64,000 bases of DNA, from contig NZ_FOQH01000008.1 of the NCBI RefSeq assembly GCF_900113695.1, forward strand, positions 62,001 through 126,000, written 5' to 3'. This document shows, one piece after another, positions 42,714 to 50,547 of this stretch. The stretch is from Albimonas pacifica (GTDB lineage: Bacteria; Pseudomonadota; Alphaproteobacteria; Rhodobacterales; Rhodobacteraceae). Position numbers and translations under genes: made by a program. Position 1 is the stretch's first letter, and the number at the start of each line of letters is the position of its first letter. Below the pieces are notes generated by a model that did not search any database, was not told the origin of the DNA, and saw only the letters and a program-made list of their open reading frames with translations.

Positions 42714-44705
42714 TCAGCGCCCGAGGCTGGTCAAGGCGTCGGTGAGGTAGGCGGAGAAGTGCCGGCGCGCGCCCTCCAGCGACAGATGGTCCGCGTCGCG
42801 GTAGATCGGAAGGCCGTCGGACATGTAGGGGCAGCGCTCGCCGCAGATCGTCGGCGTCAGGGGGACGAGCGTGACGCCCGGCTTCTCGGCGAGCCGCTCC
42901 AGCGTTCCCAGCGCGGCGCGCTGGTCGGCGGCTATGGCGGCGAGGCTCGGCCCCGGCGGCGGGATCCTGTTCCAGCGGGTGTGCTGGGCGACCATCTCGG
43001 GCGGCTCGAAGTCCATCACCGGGGTCGGGCCCAGCAGGATCACCCGGCGCCCGGAGGCGAGCAGCCGGTCGACGGTGATCTCCAGCGCCTGCGAGAGCCG
43101 CTCGAAGCGGTCGCCGTGCAGGTCGAGGGCGCCGGTCTCGCGCAGGTCGCCGGTTCCGCCGTCCGCGTGCCCGGGCGCGCCGGCGCCGAAATGGCCCAGC
43201 CAGTGCGCCATGAGGATCACCGTCGCCATGTCCGGGCGGCCCTCGAGATCGGCGAGCACGCGCTCGGCGTTGCGGCTGCAGCCCAGCCGGCCGCCCATGG
43301 CGGGGCGGTCGAAGCCGACCATCGGCGGGCAGCCGACCACGATGCGCCGCGCCGCGGGGATCCCCAGCGCCCGGGTCGCGTCGTCGAGCGGCGCGAGCAG
43401 CATCCGCGCGTGGGAATCGCCCCAGATCAGCAGCTCCGCCGGGCCAGCCGGCGGCGCGTCGGGGTCGAGCGGGCAGTAGAGCGCGTCCGCCTCGGCCGCG
43501 CCGCAGCGGTCGTACTTGCCGTTGGCGTTCTCGGCGAGCGCGTAGATCCGCTGCACCTCGGGCGGGAAGCGCCCCGGCGCGCCCGCGGTCGCGTAGGCCG
43601 CCCAGCCCAGCCCCGCGAAGACCGCGATGCCGGCGAGCGAGCCCGCGAAGATCCGCCCCCGCGGCACGCCGTCGGGCCCGCGGCTGCGGAACGGCCGCTC
43701 GACGAAGCGCCACGAGGCCCAGGACAGCGCCAGGATCGCGAGCAGCGCGCCCGCCATCGCGCCCATCGGCAGCTCGGTCGTCACCAGCACCGTGCGCACC
43801 AGCGTCAGCACCGGCCAGTGCCAGAGATAGAGCGAGTAGGAGAGCAGCCCGATCGCCACCGGCAGGCGCGTCGCGAGCAGGCGGTTGACGCCCGACCCGC
43901 CCGCGCGGCCCGCCCAGATCAGCGCCGCCGCCCCCAGCGCCGGGGGCGCCGCGGCGAGCCCGGGGAACGGCGTCGCGGAGGAATAGAGGAAGACCGGCGC
44001 GAGGATCGCCGCGAGCCCCAGCGCCCCGACCGCCTCGCGCAGCGCCCGCGGGGCCGCGGCCGGGGCCATGCCGTAGGCGAGCGCCGCGCCGAGGCCCAGC
44101 TCCCACGCGCGGGGGGGCAGCAGGAAGAAGGCCCAGTTCGCCCCCTGCGCCACCCCCAGCGCCGCCAGCGCGAAGGACCCCGCCAGCGCCGCCGCGAGCC
44201 CGATGCGAACCCACCGCCCGCCCAGCAGCGCCAGCGCCCACAGAAGCGGCGGGAACACGATGTAGAACTGCTCCTCCACCGCCAGCGACCAGGTGTGCAG
44301 CAGCGGCTGCATCTCCAGCGCCGGGGCGAAATAGTCGTTGGTCTTCCAGAACAGCAGGTTCGAGGCGAACAGCGCCGTCGCCACCGCGGCCTTGCCGGTC
44401 TCGGCGAAGAACTTGGGCGACTGGATCGCCGCGCTCGCCAGCAGGGTGACGGCCAGCATCGCGAACAGCGCCGGCAGGATCCGCCGCGCCCGCCGCTCGT
44501 AGAAGCCCAGGATCGAGAAGCGCCGCGCCTCGATCTCGCGCCGCAGGATCGAGGTGATCAGAAAGCCCGAGATGACGAAGAACACGTCCACCCCGACGTA
44601 GCCGCCCCCGACGCCGGGGAGGCCCGCGTGGAACAGGACGACCGGCACGACCGCGACCGAGCGCAGGCCGTCGATGTCGGGACGGTAGCCGATGCTTGTG
44701 GACAT
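42714..44705 (-). CDS. OafA/YrhL-type acyltransferase with C-terminal SGNH domain
   Basis: The protein has 663 residues from the ATG at 44705 (a GTG at 44741 would add 12). It begins GYRPDIDGLRSVAVVPVVLFHAGLPGVGGGYVGVDVFFVISGFLIT, the acyltransferase-3 signature with catalytic His. About ten membrane segments follow, then a periplasmic SGNH hydrolase domain from about residue 400 (IWGDSHARMLLAPL; C-terminal DADHLSLEGARR). Such enzymes O-acetylate polysaccharides or lipopolysaccharide. It interrupts the common bdhA-patatin pairing and may be a later insertion. Confidence 0.9.
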   Translation of the reverse strand: MSTSIGYRPDIDGLRSVAVVPVVLFHAGLPGVGGGYVGVDVFFVISGFLITSILRREIEARRFSILGFYERRARRILPALFAMLAVTLLASAAIQSPKFFAETGKAAVATALFASNLLFWKTNDYFAPALEMQPLLHTWSLAVEEQFYIVFPPLLWALALLGGRWVRIGLAAALAGSFALAALGVAQGANWAFFLLPPRAWELGLGAALAYGMAPAAAPRALREAVGALGLAAILAPVFLYSSATPFPGLAAAPPALGAAALIWAGRAGGSGVNRLLATRLPVAIGLLSYSLYLWHWPVLTLVRTVLVTTELPMGAMAGALLAILALSWASWRFVERPFRSRGPDGVPRGRIFAGSLAGIAVFAGLGWAAYATAGAPGRFPPEVQRIYALAENANGKYDRCGAAEADALYCPLDPDAPPAGPAELLIWGDSHARMLLAPLDDATRALGIPAARRIVVGCPPMVGFDRPAMGGRLGCSRNAERVLADLEGRPDMATVILMAHWLGHFGAGAPGHADGGTGDLRETGALDLHGDRFERLSQALEITVDRLLASGRRVILLGPTPVMDFEPPEMVAQHTRWNRIPPPGPSLAAIAADQRAALGTLERLAEKPGVTLVPLTPTICGERCPYMSDGLPIYRDADHLSLEGARRHFSAYLTDALTSLGR

Positions 44706-44842
44706 GAACGCTTCGCCGACCCCCTTGGTGATCGTCGACACATAGCAGAGGGGGGCGGGGCCGCCTCGCGTTCACGTTGAGGCACGCTGTCGCGCGAGGG
44801 GCGGGCAGGGCGACGGCGGCGCGCGCCGCCGCCCCGCGGGGA

Positions 44843-45628
44843 TCAGAGCGCCGTCCAGCCGCCGTCGACGCTGATCGTGGTGCCGGTGATCTGGGCCGCG
44901 TCGTCCGAGCACAGGAAGGCCACCGTGCCGCCGAGCTGCTCGACGGTGGCGAATTCCTTGGAGGGCTGGCGGTCGAGGATCACCTTCTCGATCACCTCCT
45001 CGCGGCCCATGCCGTACTGCTTCATCGTGTCGGGGATCTGCGCCTCGACCAGGGGCGTCAGCACGTAGCCGGGGCAGATGGCGTTGCAGGTGATCGGCTC
45101 GCGCGCCGTCTCCAGCGCCGTGACCTTGGTGAAGCCGACGACGCCGTGCTTGGCCGCCACGTAGGCGCCCTTGTAGGGCGATGCGGTCAGGCCGTGGGCG
45201 GAGGCGATGTTGACCACCCGCCCCCAGCCGCCCTTGCGCATGATCGGCAGCGCCGCGGCGGTGGTGTGGAAGGCCGAGGAGAGGTTGATCGCGATGATCG
45301 CGTCCCATTTCGCGGCCGGGAAATCCTCGATCGGCGAGACGTGCTGGATCCCGGCGTTGTTGACCAGGATGTCGACGGAGCCGAACTTCGCCTCGGCCTT
45401 CGTCAGCAGGGCGCGGCACTGGTCGCCCTTGCTCATGTCCGCCTGGATGTAGGCCACGTCCGCGCCGTGTTCCTTCGCGATCTTCTCGGCGAGCGCATGG
45501 TCCTCGTCGGAATCGGAGAAGGAATTGATCACGACCCGGGCGCCGCGGGCGGCGAGGCATTCGGCGATGCCGAGGCCGATGCCGGAGTTGGACCCCGTCA
45601 CCACGGCGGTTTTTCCGGTGAGAGACAT
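44843..45628 (-). CDS. bdhA: 3-hydroxybutyrate dehydrogenase
   Basis: The 261-residue short-chain dehydrogenase has TGSNSGIGLGIAE (cofactor loop from residue 11), S143, Y156 and K160, and the BDH-typical NNAGIQHVSPIEDFPAAKWD and CPGYVLTPLVEAQIPD. It oxidises D-3-hydroxybutyrate to acetoacetate with NAD+, the step after polyhydroxybutyrate breakdown. The ATG at 45628 has AGGAG upstream. Its 5' gap carries the terminator of a predicted small RNA on the same strand. Confidence 0.93.
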   Translation of the reverse strand: MSLTGKTAVVTGSNSGIGLGIAECLAARGARVVINSFSDSDEDHALAEKIAKEHGADVAYIQADMSKGDQCRALLTKAEAKFGSVDILVNNAGIQHVSPIEDFPAAKWDAIIAINLSSAFHTTAAALPIMRKGGWGRVVNIASAHGLTASPYKGAYVAAKHGVVGFTKVTALETAREPITCNAICPGYVLTPLVEAQIPDTMKQYGMGREEVIEKVILDRQPSKEFATVEQLGGTVAFLCSDDAAQITGTTISVDGGWTAL

Positions 45629-45830
45629 GTCGCGTTTCGCTCCTGCGAGAATTAGGGTGCGCAGCGCCGCGGACAGGTCGGGCGGCGGGATCCTCCCGCC
45701 GGCTCCGCCACGTGGCGCCGGCTCCCAGACCCTAGGTCTTCGCAGCCGCGAAATCGAGCGACACGCGCCGATCCGACGCAGGCCAGCGGGCCTCGGATCG
45801 GGCGGTCGGAACCAGCAGGCTGGAGGGCGC

Positions 45831-45906
45831 AAAAAAAGAACGCCCTCCGAGGAGGGCGTCCAGTGTTGAGGCAGGTTTCATACAGGCAAGAAACCTATCG
45901 AGCAGT
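45831..45906 (-). ncRNA. Predicted ~76-nt trans-acting-type small RNA
   Basis: Read leftward, a promoter-like pair (see 45913-45942) is followed by a stem AGGTTTC / GAAACCT (45896-45890 with 45879-45873) presenting the 10-base loop TTGCCTGTAT. A single-stranded GCCTCAACACTGG linker follows, then a 9-bp GC stem (45859-45840) and T7 (45837-45831): a textbook intrinsic terminator. No minus-strand gene lies upstream to need it. The layout resembles, from memory, the alphaproteobacterial suhB/MmgR family, linked to polyhydroxybutyrate control, and bdhA lies just downstream. Family membership is unverified. Confidence 0.5.
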
Positions 45907-45912
45907 GGGGAG

Positions 45913-45942
45913 AGGATACGGAACAGCCCGCCCGCTCGGCAA
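45913..45942 (-). promoter_or_regulatory. Predicted promoter of the small RNA
   Basis: On the minus strand TTGCCG (45942-45937) and TATCCT (45918-45913) are 18 bases apart, placing a start near 45906, just before the first hairpin of the predicted RNA. Confidence 0.4.
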
Positions 45943-45967
45943 GCGAAAGTTTCGCGACCTCGGGCGT

Positions 45968-47806
45968 TTGACGCGATTCCCGTCGCTTTCGCGTGAAGGA
46001 CGGGGGGGGCTGCGCGCCCTCGCGGTCCGGGCGCTCGTGGGACTGCATCTGGCGCTCGGCGCTACATGCAGCGTGTGGGCGGCCGAGCCCACGCAGGGTC
46101 TTGCGATGCTCGGCGCGCCGGACCTCCCCGCGGACTTCGATCATCTGCCCTATGCGAATCCCGATGCGCCCAAGGGCGGGCGGATCGTGCTGGGCGAGAT
46201 CGGGGGATTCGACTCGCTCAACCCCTACATCCTGAAGGGCCGCTCGGTCTGGGCGGTGCGCGGGCTGATGATCGAATCGCTGATGATGCGCTCGATCGAC
46301 GAGCCCTTCGCGCTCTATCCCTCGCTGGCCCAGTCGGTGACCGTGCCCGAGGACCGCGCCTGGGTGGAGTTCGCGCTCGACCCCCGCGCGCGCTTCTCCG
46401 ACGGGAGCCCGGTGATGGTCGAGGACGTGATCTGGTCGATGGAGACCCTGGCCGAGAAGGGCCTTCCCGCCTTCCGCGCCACCTGGGACCGGGTCGCGGG
46501 CTGGGAGCGGACGGGCGAGCGCTCGGTCCGCTTCGACTTCGTGGAGCCGGACGCCGAGCTGCCGCTGATCCTCGCCCTGCGCCCGATCCTGCAGAAGGCC
46601 CATTACGAGGGCCGCGACTTCGCCGAGAGCTCGCTGGCCCCCCCCGTCGCCTCGGGCCCCTACACGGTCGAGGAGGTCGAGCCCGGTCGCCGCGTGGTGT
46701 TCCGCAAGGACCCCGACTGGTGGGGGGCGGATCTGCCGGCGAACCGCGGCCGCTTCAACTTCGAGACCGTCCGCCACGAGTGGTTCAAGGACGGCGCCGC
46801 CCTCTTCGAGGCGTTCCGCGCCGGCGAGATCGACCTGGTGCGCGAGGGCGATCCCGCCCGCTGGGAGGACGGCTATGCGTTCCCCGCCGCCCAGCGCGGC
46901 GAGATCGTGCAGGAGACGATCCCCTCGGGCCGACCCTCGGGGATGATCGGCTTCGTGTTCAACACCCGCCGGGAGATCTTCCAGGACATCCGGGTGCGCG
47001 AGGCGCTGGCGCTGGCCTTCGACTTCGAATGGGTCAACCAGACCCTCAACCGCGGCGCCTACGAGCGGGTGCGCAGCCCCTTCGGCGGCTCGGTCCTGGG
47101 CTTCGAGGGGCCCGCCGAGGGCCGCGAGCGGGAGATCCTGGCGCCCTTCGCCGAGGCGCTGCCCGCGGGCGCGCTGGACGAGGGCTTCGCCTGGCCCGCG
47201 ACCGAGGGCGACGGGCGCAACCGGCGCAACCTGCGCGCGGCGGCGAAGCTGCTGTCCGAGGCGGGCTGGTCGGTGGAGAACGGCGTGCTGGTCGACGCCG
47301 CCGGCGCGCCCTTCCGCTTCGAGATCCTGCTGGGCGGCCCCGCCTGGGAGACGGTGGCCGAGGTCTTCGCCCGCCAGCTCCAGCCGCTGGGCGTCCAGGC
47401 CTCGGTGCGCCTGGTGGACGGGGCGCAGTACGAGGCGCGGCGCTCGGACTACGACTTCGACATGATCGTCAACACCTGGGCGATGAGCCTGAGCCCGGGC
47501 GCGGAGCAGCGCTTCTACTGGGGCCGCGCCGGCGCGGCCCAGCCCGGGACGCGCAACTATCCGGGCATCGACAGCCCGGCGGTGGAGGCCTCGATCGACG
47601 CGCTGCTGGCGGCGCAGACGCCCGAGGATCACCGCGCGGCCGTCAGGGCGCTGGACCGGGCGCTGACCACCGGCCTGTGGTTCATCCCGCTGTGGTACGC
47701 GCCCGAGAGCCGCATCGCCTACCGCGCCGACCTCCACCACCCCGAGCGGCTTCCCCTCTACGGCGACTGGCCGGGTTGGCTGCCGGACGTGTGGTGGCGG
47801 GAGTGA
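45968..47806 (+). CDS. Peptide-type ABC transporter binding protein (SBP family 5, YejA-like), orphan
   Basis: The protein is about 612 residues from a TTG at 45968. It has a signal peptide (LRALAVRALVGLHLALGATCSVWAA) and a family-5 binding fold: PYANPDAPKGGRIVLGEIGGFDSLNPY, SPVMVEDVIWSMETL, SGPYTVEEVEPGRRVVFRKDPDWWG and FNTRREIFQDIRVREAL. It matches YejA of the YejABEF microcin/peptide importer. No permease or ATPase follows; a repeat does. The start is unsure: GTG 45863 would read through the small-RNA region, and an AAGGA site sits just before a CTG at 46010. Confidence 0.88.
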   Translation: MTRFPSLSREGRGGLRALAVRALVGLHLALGATCSVWAAEPTQGLAMLGAPDLPADFDHLPYANPDAPKGGRIVLGEIGGFDSLNPYILKGRSVWAVRGLMIESLMMRSIDEPFALYPSLAQSVTVPEDRAWVEFALDPRARFSDGSPVMVEDVIWSMETLAEKGLPAFRATWDRVAGWERTGERSVRFDFVEPDAELPLILALRPILQKAHYEGRDFAESSLAPPVASGPYTVEEVEPGRRVVFRKDPDWWGADLPANRGRFNFETVRHEWFKDGAALFEAFRAGEIDLVREGDPARWEDGYAFPAAQRGEIVQETIPSGRPSGMIGFVFNTRREIFQDIRVREALALAFDFEWVNQTLNRGAYERVRSPFGGSVLGFEGPAEGREREILAPFAEALPAGALDEGFAWPATEGDGRNRRNLRAAAKLLSEAGWSVENGVLVDAAGAPFRFEILLGGPAWETVAEVFARQLQPLGVQASVRLVDGAQYEARRSDYDFDMIVNTWAMSLSPGAEQRFYWGRAGAAQPGTRNYPGIDSPAVEASIDALLAAQTPEDHRAAVRALDRALTTGLWFIPLWYAPESRIAYRADLHHPERLPLYGDWPGWLPDVWWRE

Positions 47807-47812
47807 GCGGAT

Positions 47813-47836
47813 CGGCCGGCCCCCAGGGGCCGGCCG
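47813..47836 (+). terminator. Hairpin after the YejA-like gene
   Basis: CGGCCGGCCCC and GGGGCCGGCCG form an 11-bp near-perfect stem starting six bases after the stop, without a T-run. It may protect or end the message. Confidence 0.45.
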
Positions 47837-47853
47837 CGCCGCGCAGGCGCGGC

Positions 47854-48143
47854 GGGCGAGCGGTCTGCAGGCGCCCTGCGGGCGGGCTTGGCCGGGTGGC
47901 GCATGGGGGGCGGTGCGGGGGATCGGGGAAGGGAGGAGCCTCCGGCGGGCTCCTGACTCACCCAAGAACAAGCCCGCGCCTGTCCTCCGGAGCCGTCTCT
48001 CGCTGATGGATGCCTGAGCGACTCGCCCGAAGGGGTCAAGGACAAGCCGCGCAAGCGCGGTCGCTTCGCGATCCTTGACCCCTTCGCACGAGTCGCTCTG
48101 ATCGGCATCCGCGAGAGACGGCTCCGGAGAACAGGCGCTCCCG
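47854..48143 (-). repeat. ~290-bp repeat element, copy B (inverted relative to copy A)
   Basis: Reverse-complement match to 39209-39504. The inner stem 48028-48042 / 48072-48086 is a perfect 15-bp pairing in which four positions differ from copy A (AAGG against CCCC) and the partner strand differs to match. The outer CCGTCTCTCGC arms and the GGAGCCTCCGGCGGGCTCCTGA flank are conserved. It fills the gap between the orphan binding-protein gene and the HIT gene. The remaining bases to 48339 are GC-rich with no gene seen. Confidence 0.85.
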
Positions 48144-48339
48144 GGAGGGCGTGGGGCCGGCCGGGCCCGGGGCGGGCGTGGCGATGGAGGCCGTGAGCGG
48201 CGCGGCGGGGCGGGCGGGGAGGCGGGGGCGCTCGCGCGCGGCGCGGCGGCGATGGAGGGCGGGGGGGGCGATGGACGGGGGGCGGGCGGCTGGGCTAACC
48301 CTTGGGCCGAACGCGCCATCCAAGCCCAGGGAACGCCCG

Positions 48340-48732
48340 ATGAGCTACAGCTACGACGACCAGAACATCTTCGCGAAGATCCTTCGCGGGGAGATCCCCT
48401 GCAAGAAGGTGCTGGAGACCGAGCACAGCCTCGCCTTCCACGACATCCACCCGCAGGCCGAGGTCCATGTCCTGGTCATCCCCAAGGGCCCCTACGTGAC
48501 CTACGACCATTTCGCCGCGCACGCCTCGGAGGCCGAGATCGTGGACTTCATGCGCGCCGTCGGCGACACCGCGAAGACCCTGGGCCTCGCCCCCGCCCAG
48601 GCCGAGGGCGGCAGTCGGATCCTGTCCAACGCCGGCCCTGACGCCCACCAGGAGGTGCCCCACCTGCATATCCACATCTTCGGCGGCGAGTTCCTGGGCC
48701 GGATGATCTCGGTCCCCTCGCGCCGCAAGTGA
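48340..48732 (+). CDS. HIT family (HINT-like) nucleotide-binding hydrolase
   Basis: The 130-residue protein starts YDDQNIFAKILRGEIPCKKVLET and ends with the histidine triad HLHIHIFGG. This is the purine-nucleoside phosphoramidase (HinT) family. The start has AGGGA eight bases upstream. It is conserved alphaproteobacterial housekeeping; the position next to a repeat is probably incidental. Confidence 0.93.
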   Translation: MSYSYDDQNIFAKILRGEIPCKKVLETEHSLAFHDIHPQAEVHVLVIPKGPYVTYDHFAAHASEAEIVDFMRAVGDTAKTLGLAPAQAEGGSRILSNAGPDAHQEVPHLHIHIFGGEFLGRMISVPSRRK

Positions 48733-48793
48733 GGCGCGCGCCCGGGGCGCGGCGGACCCGCCCCCCGCGGGCGGGCGCCCCGGCCCGCGGCGA

Positions 48794-49339
48794 TCACATC
48801 TCCGGCTCGACGCCCTCGGGCAGGTCGGCGTCGAAGACGTTGAGCGTCAGCGAGACCAGGGCGTAGTAGCCGTTGATCCCCACCAGGTCGACGAGCCCGT
48901 CGCGGCCCAGGATCGAGAGCGCCCGCTCGTAGAGCTCGGCCGGGACCGTGCGGTCGCGCTGGGCGACCAGGCTGAACTCGTGGCAGATCGCCTCCTGCGC
49001 GTCGGCGAAGGGCGGGGGCGTGCGGTCGCGGATCGCGTCGAGCACCGCCGGCGAGACGCCCGCGTCGAGCGCCATCTTCTTGTGGGCGTACCACTCGAAC
49101 TGCGCGCTCCACACCCGGGCCACGGTGCAGATCGCGATCTCCGACAGCCGCGTCGGCAACGAGGAGCCGAAACGGCAGTAGGCGCCCAGCTCCTGCGCCG
49201 GCGCGGCGAGGCCGGGGCGGTGCAGCCAGAAGCCCAGGGGGCCGATGATCGCGGCGCGGGGGCCGGAGAGGATGGCCTCGGCCACCTCCTTCTGGGCGTC
49301 GGACATGTCGGAAAGCTCGGGCGGGGCGAGGCGGGCCAA
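48794..49339 (-). CDS. Carboxymuconolactone decarboxylase family protein
   Basis: The 181-residue all-helical protein of the CMD/AhpD superfamily has RLSEIAICTVARVWSAQFEWYAHKKMALDAGVS as core. It lacks the CxxC of AhpD peroxidases, so a redox role is unlikely. The TTG at 49339 is chosen because GGGAG precedes it and homologues start with the ARLxPPEL motif; an ATG at 49306 would lose that. The substrate is unknown. Confidence 0.85.
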   Translation of the reverse strand: MARLAPPELSDMSDAQKEVAEAILSGPRAAIIGPLGFWLHRPGLAAPAQELGAYCRFGSSLPTRLSEIAICTVARVWSAQFEWYAHKKMALDAGVSPAVLDAIRDRTPPPFADAQEAICHEFSLVAQRDRTVPAELYERALSILGRDGLVDLVGINGYYALVSLTLNVFDADLPEGVEPEM

Positions 49340-49550
49340 GGGCGGTCTCCCGGATCGTGTCTGGTTATGATGCGGCGGAGCATGGACCGCCCCGCGCGCC
49401 GCGTCCATCGCCCCCGGGACGCGCGCCGCGCGCGCTCGTTCCCGCCTGCAACGGACCGCTGGCGGGATCCTGAACGGTGAGCTAACGTGCCCCCGTCCGG
49501 GAGCGGTCGCCGCCCCTTCCGGACGCGTTTCAATCCCTTGGGGGGGTGTC

Positions 49551-50486
49551 ATGTCCTGCTTTCGTCCCGTCGCGGCCGCGCTCGCCGCGAGCCTCTGGCT
49601 CGCCGCGCCTGCCGCGGCCTATACCGTCAACCCGGGCGGCGGCGCCTACGATGCGCTGAAGATCGACGGCTACGGCACGTTCCAGGCCAACCTCCTGGCC
49701 AGCGCCGACACCCAGCCGCTGACCTCCGAGATCGTCGCCGCCGCGACCCAGGCGAAGACCACGCTCGACGGGCTGATCACCGGCTATGCCACCCAGACGC
49801 TGGGGGCGTTCTACGACACCTACGGTCTCGGCGGGGCGCCGGCGCTCGGCTACGACTTCGAGTTCCGGCTGACCGACCTCGACGGCGACGGGGGCACGCT
49901 GGCCCAGGCGCTGGTCTACACCCCGATCACCGACGGCGACTTCGTTTTGCCCTACGCCGCGCGCATCGAGATCGACGCCGCCGACCTGACGCTGATGAAC
50001 GACGCCAGCATCCTGGCCGACGTGCTGCTGCACGAGATGATCCACGGCCTCGGCTTCAGCAGCTATTTCTGGGAGGCGAACGGCCTGCTCGCCGCCCCCG
50101 ACGCCTATGTGGGGTCCTATGCGCTGGCGGCCTACGACCTCGAGTATCCCTCGGCCGGCGGCTTCATCCCGCTCGAGGACGTGGGCGGCGCGGGCACCGC
50201 GGGCTCGCACTGGGACGAGGAGGGGTTCGGCAACAGCGCCTCCGACTCCAGCTTCTCGGGCGAGCTGATGACCGGCTTCATCGGCGCCGAGGGGTTCCTG
50301 TCGCAGACCTCGATCTTCTCGCTGCAGGACATCGGCTACGCCCTGGGCGGGTCGCTGAGCTACACCGGGCCCTTCGGCACGATCACCGCCTACGCCGCGC
50401 CGGTCCCGGTTCCCGCGGCGGGGGGGCTGCTGGCCTCGGCGCTGCTGGGGCTCGCTTACGTGAAGCGCCGCCGCCGCGAGGCCTGA
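49551..50486 (+). CDS. Secreted M8/leishmanolysin-like metallopeptidase with VPLPA-type C-terminal anchor
   Basis: The 311-residue protein has a signal peptide (1-23). The zinc site HEMIHGLGF (161-169) has H161 and H165 with E162, the third ligand is probably H220 (GSHWDEE) and the Met-turn GELMTG has M240: the metzincin order of leishmanolysin. The C-terminus has VPVPAAGG (285-292), a membrane segment and KRRRR, the VPLPA-CTERM sorting tag of Rhodobacterales. It is probably exported, anchored and cut by an exosortase-like enzyme. No sortase gene is nearby. Confidence 0.88.
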   Translation: MSCFRPVAAALAASLWLAAPAAAYTVNPGGGAYDALKIDGYGTFQANLLASADTQPLTSEIVAAATQAKTTLDGLITGYATQTLGAFYDTYGLGGAPALGYDFEFRLTDLDGDGGTLAQALVYTPITDGDFVLPYAARIEIDAADLTLMNDASILADVLLHEMIHGLGFSSYFWEANGLLAAPDAYVGSYALAAYDLEYPSAGGFIPLEDVGGAGTAGSHWDEEGFGNSASDSSFSGELMTGFIGAEGFLSQTSIFSLQDIGYALGGSLSYTGPFGTITAYAAPVPVPAAGGLLASALLGLAYVKRRRREA

Positions 50487-50513
50487 GGGCCGCGAGCGCG
50501 ACGGTCGGACTGG

Positions 50514-50540
50514 CGGCCGCCCCGGCAGGGGCGGCCGTTT
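50514..50540 (+). terminator. Terminator after the metallopeptidase gene
   Basis: CGGCCGCCCC (50514-50523), loop GGCA, GGGGCGGCCG (50528-50537) and TTT form a 10-bp stem 27 bases after the stop, eight bases before the convergent phosphodiesterase gene. Confidence 0.7.
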
Positions 50541-50547
50541 CGCGTTC

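Noticed and set aside
42504-44780. Long plus-strand frame opposite the acyltransferase
   Set aside because: It is a shadow of the minus-strand acyltransferase-3 gene, with Arg/Gln repeats and no domain.
45863-45967. N-terminal extension of the YejA-like protein from the GTG at 45863
   Set aside because: It would place the start on the edge of the small-RNA terminator, lacks a ribosome site and pushes the signal peptide about 50 residues into the protein.
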